This document shows, piece after piece, positions 1-8,307 of a stretch of 60,525 bases of DNA; the stretch's first letter is position 1; every line of letters begins with the position of its first letter. The notes beneath the pieces are model-generated. The model was given only the letters and a program-made list of their open reading frames with translations, was not told the origin of the DNA and did not search any database. This DNA is from Comamonadaceae bacterium (GTDB lineage: Bacteria; Pseudomonadota; Gammaproteobacteria; Burkholderiales; Burkholderiaceae_C): the NCBI GenBank assembly GCA_014190675.1, contig BJGT01000006.1:1-60525 (forward strand), in the 5' to 3' direction. The translations under genes and the position numbers were made by a program.

Positions 1-88
1 TTAAGCAATTTACGCGGAAATAGCTTGATTAAATCAGTGGCAATTCTTGGTATCTTGCTCCTAATGCGACAGCGCCGTTAAAAAGCAG

Positions 89-113
89 AAAACCCCGATC
101 TTTTGGACCGAGG
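89..113 (-). terminator. Rho-independent terminator after tRNA-Lys
   Basis: On the minus strand an 8-bp stem (93-100 pairing with 106-113, two G-U pairs) encloses a 5-base loop and is followed by four T. It lies about 27 bases beyond the 3' end of tRNA-Lys and is read in the same direction, so it probably ends that transcript. The remaining bases 1-88 show no gene. Confidence 0.6.
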
Positions 114-139
114 CTAAGTGTTTTTCTGATGAGGAATTT

Positions 140-215
140 TGGTGGGATGTGCGGGGGTCGAACCCACGACAAACGGATTAAAAGTCCGCTGCTCTACCAA
201 CTGAGCTAACATCCC
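140..215 (-). tRNA. tRNA-Lys (anticodon TTT)
   Basis: The minus strand reads as a complete 76-nt cloverleaf. The acceptor stem GGGATGT (209-215) pairs with ACATCCC (144-150), and there are a D-loop AGCTCAGTTGGTAGAGC, the anticodon loop CTTTTAA with anticodon TTT, and the T-arm GGGTTCGACCC. The 3' CCA is encoded in the DNA (140-142). This is the standard Lys tRNA decoding AAA and AAG. It lies downstream of tcdA, whose product modifies A37 of ANN-decoding tRNAs, including this one. Confidence 0.97.
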
Positions 216-260
216 TTTAGGCTGTTCAGAGATGCTTCTCTTTACTTTTCCTAGGCGGTA

Positions 261-289
261 AGTATAGCGTTTTTTTTATGGAATTCACC
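261..289 (-). promoter_or_regulatory. Likely promoter of tRNA-Lys
   Basis: The minus strand has a good -10 hexamer TATACT (261-266) about 45 bases before the tRNA 5' end. A poor -35 candidate, GTGAAT, lies 16 bases upstream at the 3' end of tcdA. The -10 is visible; the promoter call is an inference. Confidence 0.4.
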
Positions 290-1061
290 CCCTTGTAGCC
301 TGCGACAACTGATCAATCACCCAGCCTGCTGCGCAGTGTCCGAAGGTTGCCGTGACGCTCACTACGGAACCGTAGCCGTGACAATTCAAGCTGTTGTCTA
401 GCTGTGCTGCAGACGAGGGGTCAGCAGGGGCTACGGCCTCCCGGCTGAACACCACAGGCAGTCCGATTTTTTTTCCCTCGCGCGCCGCGCCATGATGTTT
501 ACGCAACTGGTAGCGCAGCTGTGCCAGCAGAGGGTCATGGCTGGAATTGGCAAGGTCGTCGATGTCAACGCGATGGGCCATGCGTTTTCCACCTGCCGCA
601 CCCACAGAGATGAATAATTTTTTGCTTTGCAGGGCCCAAACTGCCATGGCAATTTTCGCTTTGACTTGATCGCAGGCGTCAATCACCGCCGTGACTCCGG
701 CGGGCAACAGACCCGGCCAGTTTTCGGGTTCAACAAAAGCCTCGATGCAGCTGACTTGACAAGCCGGATTGAAGGACTGAATACGTTCGCGCATAGCGAT
801 CACTTTGGCTTGGCCCAGGGTGGCGTCGAGTGCGTGAATCTGTCGGTTGATATTTGACTCGCTGACATGGTCAAGGTCGATCAGTGTGATGGCCTCAAGC
901 CCACAGCGGGCCAGCGCTTCAGCTGCCCAGGAACCGACACCGCCAACACCCACCACAGCCACATGGGACTGCCTGATACGCAAGGCGCCAGCCTGCCCGT
1001 ACAAACGGGCCAAACCGGCAAAGCGCCTCTCGGTGTCTAAGTCTGCCGGTCGAGCCGCCAT
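285..1061 (-). CDS. tcdA: tRNA threonylcarbamoyladenosine dehydratase TcdA (CsdL)
   Basis: This is a 258-residue ThiF/E1-like ATP-dependent enzyme. The family cyclises t6A37 to ct6A37 in ANN-decoding tRNAs in the cytoplasm. The nucleotide-binding loop GVGGVGS is at residues 38-44, followed by the acidic pair IDLD (61-64), the family motif SNINRQ (69-74) and IDACD (127-131). The ATG at 1061 is chosen because the fold begins right after it; the open frame upstream is not related sequence. The start lies 25 bases inside the 3' end of the YeeE gene, so the two are probably translationally coupled. The length is normal for TcdA (about 260). Confidence 0.9.
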   Translation of the reverse strand: MAARPADLDTERRFAGLARLYGQAGALRIRQSHVAVVGVGGVGSWAAEALARCGLEAITLIDLDHVSESNINRQIHALDATLGQAKVIAMRERIQSFNPACQVSCIEAFVEPENWPGLLPAGVTAVIDACDQVKAKIAMAVWALQSKKLFISVGAAGGKRMAHRVDIDDLANSSHDPLLAQLRYQLRKHHGAAREGKKIGLPVVFSREAVAPADPSSAAQLDNSLNCHGYGSVVSVTATFGHCAAGWVIDQLSQATRG

Positions 1062-2152
1062 ACCTGGTAACGCAAGCCTGCCACAGCACCCGCCATGATG
1101 GCGGCCAGCGCGACGAATGAATTGAGGTTTAAGGTAGACAAGCCGCTGAGGCCCTGCCCAATCGTGCACCCCATGGCGGTGACACCGCCCACACCCATCA
1201 GCAGGGCGCCAAGCAAGTGGTTGGCCAAATCTTCGGTGCCAGCAAAGCCCTCCCAACGAAAATTTTTCATCGCCAGGGCGCACAGGCAGGAGCCCAGCAC
1301 CACACCCAACACGGCCACCACCCCCACGCTGAGCTGCTTGTTTTTATCACTAAAGAACAGCAGCCAGTCAAGGGTGTGGGCGACCGGCGCCACAAAACTC
1401 AGGGCCTCAATACGACCGGAATTGGTGGCTAAAAAAGTCTCCTGCAGGGTTTCGGGGTGCTCGGCCACAAAGCCTAGGCTGCCTGTGACCCACCACATGG
1501 CGGTCACGATCAACCCCAGGCCCAGGCCGGCCAGCAGGTTGTCGGCTTGTAAAAAGCCACGCCCACTAAGCGCCCAAAGAATTAGTATGACGCCAGTGCT
1601 AGCGCCCAGCACCAAGCCGGTCAGGGGGAGCGGCAAGCCCCAGGTGGCGGATAGCCAATCAGGCAGGCTGCTGCCGCTTGGCATGGCCAACACCACGCTG
1701 TCTACCGTGGCCACCCGAAGCACCGCGGTCAAGCCTTTGAGCGTGGCAAATGCGGCCAGTCCCATCACCAACAAAACAACCATCGCCTTGAGGCTGCCGC
1801 CCCCCAGCCGAACCAGTGTTTTGCTGCCACAACCCGAAGACAGCACCATACCCAGGCCAAACATGAGGCCTCCCAAGGCCGCCGACAACCAGACCAGGCG
1901 CTTGGAAGCATAAATGACTTTGCCAGGATCGATGGTGCCAAAAAAAACCAGCAAGCCAAAGCCAACCATGGCCACGCCAGCTGCCAAGCCCCATTGGCGC
2001 ATGCGGGTCCAGTCTTGCATGTTGACGATGTCACTGACGGCACCCATGGTGCAGAAATGGGTTCGCTGGGCGATGGCACCAAACAGCAGCGCTGCTGAAA
2101 AAGTGGCCCACAGCACCAGTGTGTAGAGGGCGGAAATGTCAGCGCTTTGCAT
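1037..2152 (-). CDS. YeeE/YedE family sulfur-compound transporter
   Basis: This 371-residue polytopic inner-membrane protein has around nine hydrophobic segments. The three family cysteines are visible: C34 in HFCTMGA, C108 in SSGCGSK and C329 in MGCTIGQG. In characterised YeeE proteins such cysteines relay thiosulfate through the membrane, so uptake of thiosulfate or a similar sulfur ion is the likely role. There is no adjacent TusA/YeeD, which often partners it. It lies 25 bases after cpoB and overlaps tcdA, so it may be read with the Tol-Pal transcript. The substrate is inferred from the family only. Confidence 0.85.
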   Translation of the reverse strand: MQSADISALYTLVLWATFSAALLFGAIAQRTHFCTMGAVSDIVNMQDWTRMRQWGLAAGVAMVGFGLLVFFGTIDPGKVIYASKRLVWLSAALGGLMFGLGMVLSSGCGSKTLVRLGGGSLKAMVVLLVMGLAAFATLKGLTAVLRVATVDSVVLAMPSGSSLPDWLSATWGLPLPLTGLVLGASTGVILILWALSGRGFLQADNLLAGLGLGLIVTAMWWVTGSLGFVAEHPETLQETFLATNSGRIEALSFVAPVAHTLDWLLFFSDKNKQLSVGVVAVLGVVLGSCLCALAMKNFRWEGFAGTEDLANHLLGALLMGVGGVTAMGCTIGQGLSGLSTLNLNSFVALAAIMAGAVAGLRYQVWRLDRQT

Positions 2153-2177
2153 GCCCGTATTTTAAGGGCCGGTGCAA

Positions 2178-3539
2178 TTATTTCAGCAATTTGAGGCGGT
2201 CTTTGGCTGCGCCAGCAGCCTCTGAGGCCGGGTAGGCTTTGATCAAGTCATCCAGTGTTTTTCGGGCTGCGCGGGTGTCTTTGAGTTCGGACTGGCAATT
2301 TGCGACTGACAGCGCCGCTTCGGGTGCGCGCAGGTGATCAGGCGCAGTGCTGAGCATTTGGCGAAAATTAAGGATGGCTTCCTTGTAGTCACGCGTTTGG
2401 TACTGGGCATTTGCCAGCCAGAACAGGCCAGAGGGGGCATAACCACTTTTCGGATACCTGATCAAAAAATCAAAGAAGGCTTTTTGAGCCGCAGCAAAAT
2501 CGCTTTTCCGAATCAGGACCATGGCCAATTCAAAGTCGCGCTTTTCGAGCAATTCTGCGGCAAACTCCCGCCCCTCGAAGAGCACCCTCACAGTATCAGG
2601 CACAGGCAACGATTTTTCTGGCTCGGCAGGTCTGGGCTCAGAAGCCTTTGCTTTGGCTTCAGGTGCTGTTGCTTGATCGGCAAGCATGGCTTGCAAGCGC
2701 TTTTCAGTGGCCCGCGCGCTGTCTTCGATCACTTGCAGGCGCTTTTCTGAAGCTTGGGATTGTTCGCTTAGCCCGCGAGCGATTTTGTCTAGGGCCAGCA
2801 CCCGCTCTTCCAACTGGGCTTGGTGAAGTTTCTCTGAGGCTGCCAGAGCCGATTGCAAGCGCTTCTCTGAAATTTGAATCTGCTCATCAAGCAAGCCTTG
2901 AAAACGTTTGTTCAACGCGTTTCTTTGGTCTTCCAAGGCCTTGATTTGCGCCTGGTCCAGCTGCTGCATCTGATTTTTTTGCCGGATCTGGTCGTCTGAC
3001 ATTTGACGCAGCAACAACTGATTGGCCTCGCGCAGTTTGGCCATCTCATCGCGCGACTTCTGTATCTGGCTGTCGAGCTCTATCAAATTTTGGGTGATAC
3101 GCGCTGACTGATCTTCCAGAAGTTGTTGCGACTGCGCATGCCTTGCCTCTGTGCTGCTGCGCAAGCCCTCTAAGTTCGCCCGAAGTACATCGCTCACCTT
3201 GAGTAAATTCTTGGTACTTTCTTCCAAGGAGTTCGCTGTGGATTCCAAAGCCCGATCATTTGCAGCAACACTCGCGCCCAAGCCAGTCAGGCTGTCCCGC
3301 ATGAGTTTGAGGTCTTGCGCCAAGTCTTGGATTGATTTTTCAATTCTTTGGCGGCCGGCCTCCTGGTCCGACTGGGTTTTTTGCCTCAGACCGTCGAGAT
3401 CCTGACGCAGCTTGATGATGGCCCTTCGCGACTCATCGATATCATCCAAAAACCCTGCTGTACTCAGCCCACTCGCCAGCACAAGCAGCAGGGTCAGCCA
3501 AAACTGACGAAGCGAATTGGCTCGCATAACCGCAGGCAT
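2178..3539 (-). CDS. cpoB: Cell division coordinator CpoB (YbgF), long coiled-coil form
   Basis: CpoB is periplasmic and links Tol-Pal constriction with septal peptidoglycan synthesis. A signal peptide covers about residues 1-29 (hydrophobic WLTLLLVLASG, cleavage near STA/GF). A very long Glu/Gln/Lys-rich coiled coil follows (about 35-300), then a Pro/Glu/Ala linker, then a C-terminal TPR domain (about 320-453) with typical SGLFWLANAQY and YPKS-type repeats. At 453 residues it is much longer than the usual 250-270, the extra length being coiled coil. The ATG at 3539 shares one base with the pal stop; a TTG one codon upstream and an ATG at 3524 are alternatives. Confidence 0.88.
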   Translation of the reverse strand: MPAVMRANSLRQFWLTLLLVLASGLSTAGFLDDIDESRRAIIKLRQDLDGLRQKTQSDQEAGRQRIEKSIQDLAQDLKLMRDSLTGLGASVAANDRALESTANSLEESTKNLLKVSDVLRANLEGLRSSTEARHAQSQQLLEDQSARITQNLIELDSQIQKSRDEMAKLREANQLLLRQMSDDQIRQKNQMQQLDQAQIKALEDQRNALNKRFQGLLDEQIQISEKRLQSALAASEKLHQAQLEERVLALDKIARGLSEQSQASEKRLQVIEDSARATEKRLQAMLADQATAPEAKAKASEPRPAEPEKSLPVPDTVRVLFEGREFAAELLEKRDFELAMVLIRKSDFAAAQKAFFDFLIRYPKSGYAPSGLFWLANAQYQTRDYKEAILNFRQMLSTAPDHLRAPEAALSVANCQSELKDTRAARKTLDDLIKAYPASEAAGAAKDRLKLLK

Positions 3540-4300
3540 CAACGGGCGTAGTTGATTTCTGCGCGGCGATTCTGCGCATGTGCGGCATCGTCGTTACCAG
3601 CAGCCGCAGGCTTTTCTTTGCCGAAGCTCACCGCCTCCATCTGAATGTCTGTCACACCCTGCAGGCGCATTCTGGTGCGCACGGCCTCTGCTCGTTTTTG
3701 CCCTAAAGCCAGATTGAACTCCCGACCGCCGCGTTCGTCCGTGTGTCCTTCCAAGGAAACTTGACGGGTTTTATTAGCGATCAAAAAGCGCGCGTGGGCA
3801 TCGATCAGTTCCACACCTTCAGGCTTAATCTCGCTGCTGTTGTAGTCAAAATAAATCACTTTGGGGCTGGTTCTGGGGTCAGCAATTGGCCCCGAACGCG
3901 CAGTTGCGGCAGCAGCAGAATCGCTTTTACTCGCACCAGCAGCGCCCGCACCAGCAGCGCCCGCACCAGCAGCGCCCGCACCAGCAGCGGCAGCACGGGC
4001 GGCCGCAGCGCTACGGTTAGCGGCATCAGCTGCAGAACTGCTACCCGTGCCTGCAGCGGCCATGCTGGTACCCGTACCAGCAGCAGAGCCTGATCCAGCA
4101 CCTACACCTGTGCCAGACGATGGAACCGCAGTCATCACCGAGGGCGGGGTGGCCAGGTTTTCTTTGAGCGCAGTCAGCGTAGAGCCCTTGGGCACGCCCT
4201 TGGCATTTTTGTCCTCAACCGAAGCTGGATCAAGCTTGACCGAAGACCCGCAGGCAGTCAACAAAGCCAGCATGCAGCCAACTATCAAAAAATGTCTCAT
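3539..4300 (-). CDS. pal: Peptidoglycan-associated lipoprotein Pal
   Basis: Pal is an outer-membrane lipoprotein that binds peptidoglycan and TolB. The lipobox LTAC places the lipidated Cys at residue 17. A long Ala/Gly/Ser-rich linker with a five-residue repeat (GAAGA) spans about 60-135. The C-terminal OmpA-like domain (about 145-253) contains YFDYNSSEI, GHTDERGG and NRRAEI, the peptidoglycan-binding signatures. The length is 253 residues; most Pal proteins are 160-180, and the linker explains the difference. A strong ribosome site (AGGAGT) lies 7 bases before the ATG. The gene sits 21 bases after tolB in one operon. Confidence 0.95.
   Translation of the reverse strand: MRHFLIVGCMLALLTACGSSVKLDPASVEDKNAKGVPKGSTLTALKENLATPPSVMTAVPSSGTGVGAGSGSAAGTGTSMAAAGTGSSSAADAANRSAAAARAAAAGAGAAGAGAAGAGAAGASKSDSAAAATARSGPIADPRTSPKVIYFDYNSSEIKPEGVELIDAHARFLIANKTRQVSLEGHTDERGGREFNLALGQKRAEAVRTRMRLQGVTDIQMEAVSFGKEKPAAAGNDDAAHAQNRRAEINYAR
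3933..3990. repeat. 15-bp tandem repeat inside pal
   Basis: The unit GCACCAGCAGCGCCC is repeated in three perfect copies plus a partial fourth (3933-3947, 3948-3962, 3963-3977, 3978-3990). Because 15 is a multiple of three, each copy adds five residues (Gly/Ala) to the linker of Pal without changing frame. Copy number could vary between strains. Confidence 0.95.
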
Positions 4301-4321
4301 TTCAGTACTCCTGGTAAAAAA

Positions 4322-5629
4322 CTATTGTTTTAAAAAGGGTCCCCACGCTGGCTCACGGATATCGCCGCTTTTGCCAGCCAAGGGGCTTTGTATCTTGCCA
4401 TCCACGGTGGTCGTCATCAAGGCTTCTTGTCCTTTGGCTTGGGTGGCGTAAATAATCATTCGGCTGTTGGGCGAAAAACTGGGGCTTTCATCGGCTGTGG
4501 TTTGCGTCAGGGCTAGGGGGCTGGCGTTGGCCACTGTCAAGTCTAAAACATGCAGCCGAAATGAGCCGTCAAGGTCGGACGAGACATATGCCAGCCAGCG
4601 CCCATCTGCGCTGACCGACGGCGATATATTGTATTTGCCGGCAAAGGTTACCCGCTCGGCTGTTCCGCCATTGGCCGGCATCTTGTAAATTTGCGGCGAT
4701 CCGCTGGCATCACTGACAAAGTAGATGTGCCGCCCATCGGCGGTGTAAACCGGTTCGGTGTCAATATTGCCGGTTCTTCCCAAGCGGCGCGGCTCGCCAC
4801 CCGCCGCATCAATGACGTTGAGCTGCGAGCCGCCGTCTCTGCTCAGCGTCAGCGCCAGGCTGCGTCCGTCGGCAGACCAGGCGGGCGCGCTGTTATTGCC
4901 ACGAAAATTAGCCACCAGGCGCTTTTTACCAGAGCCGACGTCATGCACATAAACCACCGGCTTGCGCGTTTCAAATGACACATAAGCCAGTTGCGCGCCG
5001 TCGGGCGACCACGCGGGCGAAATAATCGGTTCGGTGCTGCTGAATGCGGACTTGGCGTTTTCGCCGTCGGCCTCCGCCACCCACAGGTCGTAACCTTTGA
5101 CGCTGCGAGTTACGTAGGCAATTCTGGTCGAGAACGCGCCACGGTCGCCCGTGAGTTTTTCGAAAATGTAATCAGCCATGCGGTGCGAGGCCCAGCGTAG
5201 GTTGTCAGGGGTCACGGCGTACTGTTCGCCACCCAAGTCTTGGTTCTGGACCACATCCCACAAGCGAAATCGGAGGTCGTAGCGGCCATCGGCAAGCCGC
5301 GTCACACTGCCGGTAACCAGCGAATCTGCGCCCTGCTGGCGCCAGCCCGAGAGGTTGGGGCGCGAGAGCTCGTCCAAGACGGCGCCATCTGTGCCGAGCG
5401 CCACAAACTGGCCGCTGCGCTCGAGGTCTGCGCGGGCGATCAAACTGGGCTTTTGAACCGCTGCATCTTCGCCCCGGAAGGGTGCGATCGCGATTGGCAA
5501 CTGCTTCATACCAACACCAGATACATCAACCCGGAACTGGGCCTGCGCGGGGGCTCCAAACAGCATCGCCGCGACAAAAGACAAAAAGCCCAACAGGTCA
5601 AGCGGGTGGCAACGGGATCTTGGATTCAT
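4322..5629 (-). CDS. tolB: Tol-Pal system beta-propeller protein TolB
   Basis: TolB is periplasmic; it binds Pal and transmits TolA/colicin-type signals. The 435-residue protein has a signal peptide ending near PAQA/QF, an N-terminal domain (about 30-165) and a six-bladed propeller with repeated SPAWSPDG, APAWSADGR, EPVYTADGRH, SPSVSADGRW and SPSFSPN motifs. The ATG at 5629 is preferred; a GTG two codons upstream (5635) is possible. The 5' end overlaps the preceding glycosyltransferase by 32 bases. tolQ, tolR and tolA, which normally precede tolB, are not in this window. Confidence 0.95.
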   Translation of the reverse strand: MNPRSRCHPLDLLGFLSFVAAMLFGAPAQAQFRVDVSGVGMKQLPIAIAPFRGEDAAVQKPSLIARADLERSGQFVALGTDGAVLDELSRPNLSGWRQQGADSLVTGSVTRLADGRYDLRFRLWDVVQNQDLGGEQYAVTPDNLRWASHRMADYIFEKLTGDRGAFSTRIAYVTRSVKGYDLWVAEADGENAKSAFSSTEPIISPAWSPDGAQLAYVSFETRKPVVYVHDVGSGKKRLVANFRGNNSAPAWSADGRSLALTLSRDGGSQLNVIDAAGGEPRRLGRTGNIDTEPVYTADGRHIYFVSDASGSPQIYKMPANGGTAERVTFAGKYNISPSVSADGRWLAYVSSDLDGSFRLHVLDLTVANASPLALTQTTADESPSFSPNSRMIIYATQAKGQEALMTTTVDGKIQSPLAGKSGDIREPAWGPFLKQ

Positions 5630-6485
5630 CAGCACGGTTCAAGCAATAGAGTACAAAATATTTCCCAAAAGCGCCTTGGGCCTGCATAGCACACACAGCA
5701 AACCCCATGGCACCATCCAAAACTCCCAGCTGGAAAAAATAACTCCTAATAAATGCTACCACGCCGGCAAGGCAGGCCCGCAGCATCGATGTGCGTTGGC
5801 CTTGGGCATGGCGCTGCTGCGCCCAAGCTCGGCTGTAGTGCTCAAGCTTGCGCCAGTAGTGGCCTGGCGTTGGGTAGCTGTAGTGCAACAGCGGCGTCTT
5901 TAGCGCTGTTGCTGTCGCGTGGGTAAGCAGTACCCGCTCGTGTACCAGGTCGGCGCTGAAGCGGGCCGAGTCTCGCCTGAACAGGCGCAGCACATGGTCG
6001 GGGGTCCAGCCACAGTGGCGAATCCAGCGACCGCAAAATTGGGTCAGTCGAGGGATTTCATAAGCACCCTGCCCGCCCCGGCTTATCGCCTGGCGAATCT
6101 CGAGTGCCAGCGCATCCGATACCCGCTCGTCGGCGTCGATTGACAGCACCCAGTCGTGGCGGGCCAGTTGTAATGCGCGGTTTTTTTGCGGCCCAAACCC
6201 GGGCCAGTCATCCGAGACATGAACCTGCGCGCCAAGCGAACGGGCCAACTCCACCGTGGCGTCTGTGCTGCCCGAGTCAAGCAGAACAACCTCGTCAGCG
6301 AAGGCCACGCTGGCCAAACAGGCCGCAATGTTGTCGGCCTCGTTGCGGGTAATGATGATGACGCTGAGTGCCAATGGTGAGGAAACTGGGTGGTTTGCCA
6401 ATTCAGAAAGCTTGGAGCATAGCCGAGCCCAGCCCTGGCCCAAGTGTGGACCAAAGCCAGCCCCGAGACACGGGTCCCGAGACAC
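5598..6485 (-). CDS. GT2 glycosyltransferase, WaaE/KdtX-like (LPS core)
   Basis: This is a cytoplasmic GT-A glycosyltransferase, probably adding a hexose to the LPS inner core. LSVIIITRNEADNI (from residue 40) is the nucleotide-sugar fold start, DSGSTDAT follows at about 70, and LSIDADE is the metal-binding DXD-type motif. The C-terminal half contains HYSYPTPGHYWRKLEHY, typical of the WaaE/KdtX group. The start is uncertain: no ATG exists in frame before residue 230. The GTG at 6485 lies inside a heptanucleotide repeat, while a TTG at 6374 would give the usual N-terminus. It diverges from msbA. Confidence 0.8.
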   Translation of the reverse strand: MSRDPCLGAGFGPHLGQGWARLCSKLSELANHPVSSPLALSVIIITRNEADNIAACLASVAFADEVVLLDSGSTDATVELARSLGAQVHVSDDWPGFGPQKNRALQLARHDWVLSIDADERVSDALALEIRQAISRGGQGAYEIPRLTQFCGRWIRHCGWTPDHVLRLFRRDSARFSADLVHERVLLTHATATALKTPLLHYSYPTPGHYWRKLEHYSRAWAQQRHAQGQRTSMLRACLAGVVAFIRSYFFQLGVLDGAMGFAVCAMQAQGAFGKYFVLYCLNRADESKIPLPPA

Positions 6486-6499
6486 GAGACACGAGACAC
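6465..6499. repeat. Heptanucleotide repeat at the glycosyltransferase 5' end
   Basis: GAGACAC is present in three perfect tandem copies (6479-6485, 6486-6492, 6493-6499), with an isolated fourth at 6465-6471. Each copy read on the minus strand begins with GTG. The unit is not a multiple of three, so copy-number changes shift frame for any start upstream of the array. Confidence 0.85.
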
Positions 6500-6534
6500 G
6501 ATAATGCTAGGGTGAACCCGCCTCAGACAGCACC

Positions 6535-8307
6535 ATGATCGCAAGCCAGCCTGGCCACCCCGGCGGCCTGTTGAAGCGATTGGGCCGGATTGGGCGCCAT
6601 TTCAGCCGACCCCGAGCAGCCTGGGTGGTGGCGATGTTGGCAACCATCACGATGTCACTCACCGAGCCGCTGATTCCGGCCCTGTTGCAGCCGCTGCTGG
6701 ACCACGGATTTCAGCAGCGCAGCTTGCCGGTCTGGCTGGTGCCTGCCGCCCTGCTGGGTTTGTTCGGCGTTCGCGGTCTGGCCGGCTTCATCGCTCAAAT
6801 GGCCCTGGCCAAGTTGACAACCCAGGGACTGCTGAGGCTGCGAACCGCCATGTTCGACCGCTTGCAGCAGGCCAAGCTGTCACTGTTTAGCCAACAATCC
6901 TCGAGCGCTTTGGCCAACACCATTGTTTATGAAGTGCAAACCGGCTCAAGCCTGCTGGTGAGCGCCCTGATGACGCTCACACGAGACAGCGTCACCCTGC
7001 TGGCTCTGCTGTCTTACCTGATGTACATCAACTGGAAGCTCACGCTGATCGTGGCAGGACTGTTTCCGGCGGTCGCCTTTGTCATGCGCACACTGTCGCG
7101 GCGGCTCTACCGCCTGACCAAAACCAGTCAGACCGCCACCGATGAGCTGGCCTATGTGGTCGAAGAAAACGTGTTGGCCAATCGAGATATTCGGGTGCAG
7201 GGCGCGCAACGGGTGCAGTCTGAGCGGTTTTTTTTGCTGGCTGATGGCCTGCGCCGACTGTCCATGAAAGCCACCGCAGCCGGCTCGGCCATGACGCCGC
7301 TGACCCAGCTCTTGGCCGCAGTAGCCCTGTCCTGCGTGATCAGTGTGGCCCTGCTGCAAAGCGCAGACCAAAGCACCACGGTGGGGAGTTTTGTCGCCTT
7401 TGTCACAGCCATGCTGATGCTGGTCGCCCCACTCAAACACCTCTCCGAGCTGGCCAGCCCCATCACCCGCGGCCTGGCGGCGCTGGAACGCGGGCTGGAT
7501 CTGATCGACAACATAGAGATTGAAACCGGCGGCAATTTTTCGACCGAGCGCGCCACCGGCCTGATCCGCTTCGAGCGCCTGCGCGTCGAATTCAATGACA
7601 GCAGCCCGCCCGCTGTAGATGACTTCAGCCTGACCATCGAACCCGGTGAAACCGTGGCGCTGGTGGGGGCATCGGGCGCAGGTAAAACCACGCTGGCCAA
7701 CCTGCTGCCGCGCTTCGTGGAGCCAAGTGCAGGGGCTGTGCTGTTGGACGGCCATGATGTGCGGGACTGGAAGCTCGGCGCCCTGCGCCAGCAGTTCGCC
7801 CTGGTCAGCCAGCATGTCGTGATGCTCAGTGGCAGCTTGGCCAGCAATGTGACACTCGGTCAGCACCTGGACCGGCAACGGGTGCGCGACTGTCTGGTTT
7901 CGGCCAACCTCGAGGGTTTTCTGGCCGAATTGCCAGCCGGCATTGACACCGAGGTCGGCCATAACGCCATGCAGTTGTCGGGCGGCCAACGGCAGCGCCT
8001 GGCCATCGCCCGCGCCCTGTACAAGGACGCGCCGATCCTGATTCTGGACGAGGCCACCTCAGCGCTGGACGCCGAGTCCGAGCGGGCGGTGCAAGAGGCC
8101 CTGGAGCGGCTCATGCAAAACCGCACCACACTGGTCATCGCCCACCGCCTGTCTACGGTGCAGCACGCAGACCGAATCGTCGTCATGGCGGGCGGGCGCA
8201 TTGTCGAATCCGGCCGGCCGAGCGAACTGCTGCGCACCGATGGCCACTATGCGCGCATGTTTCGCGCCGGCTTTGAGCACCCAAACCCAACACCAAGCCA
8301 TGTCTGA
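6535..8307 (+). CDS. msbA: Lipid A export ABC transporter MsbA
   Basis: This is a 590-residue half-transporter that flips lipid A-core across the inner membrane. The membrane domain (about 25-320) contains six helices. The ATPase domain follows with Walker A GASGAGKTT (about 379-387), a Q-loop, signature LSGGQRQR (about 481-488), Walker B ILILDEATSALD (about 500) and the switch His in IAHRLST. The neighbours are galE and glycosyltransferases, which supports a role in LPS rather than drug export, although lipid-linked drug exporters share the fold. The galE start overlaps its stop by 8 bases. Confidence 0.88.
   Translation: MIASQPGHPGGLLKRLGRIGRHFSRPRAAWVVAMLATITMSLTEPLIPALLQPLLDHGFQQRSLPVWLVPAALLGLFGVRGLAGFIAQMALAKLTTQGLLRLRTAMFDRLQQAKLSLFSQQSSSALANTIVYEVQTGSSLLVSALMTLTRDSVTLLALLSYLMYINWKLTLIVAGLFPAVAFVMRTLSRRLYRLTKTSQTATDELAYVVEENVLANRDIRVQGAQRVQSERFFLLADGLRRLSMKATAAGSAMTPLTQLLAAVALSCVISVALLQSADQSTTVGSFVAFVTAMLMLVAPLKHLSELASPITRGLAALERGLDLIDNIEIETGGNFSTERATGLIRFERLRVEFNDSSPPAVDDFSLTIEPGETVALVGASGAGKTTLANLLPRFVEPSAGAVLLDGHDVRDWKLGALRQQFALVSQHVVMLSGSLASNVTLGQHLDRQRVRDCLVSANLEGFLAELPAGIDTEVGHNAMQLSGGQRQRLAIARALYKDAPILILDEATSALDAESERAVQEALERLMQNRTTLVIAHRLSTVQHADRIVVMAGGRIVESGRPSELLRTDGHYARMFRAGFEHPNPTPSHV

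Noticed and set aside
1095-1913. Long open frames antisense to the YeeE gene (and similar antisense frames across the window).
   Set aside because: They are GC-driven mirror frames lacking domain signatures and running opposite to well-supported genes.
3933-3990. CRISPR-like array.
   Set aside because: The 15-bp units are contiguous without spacers and encode a Gly/Ala linker in frame.
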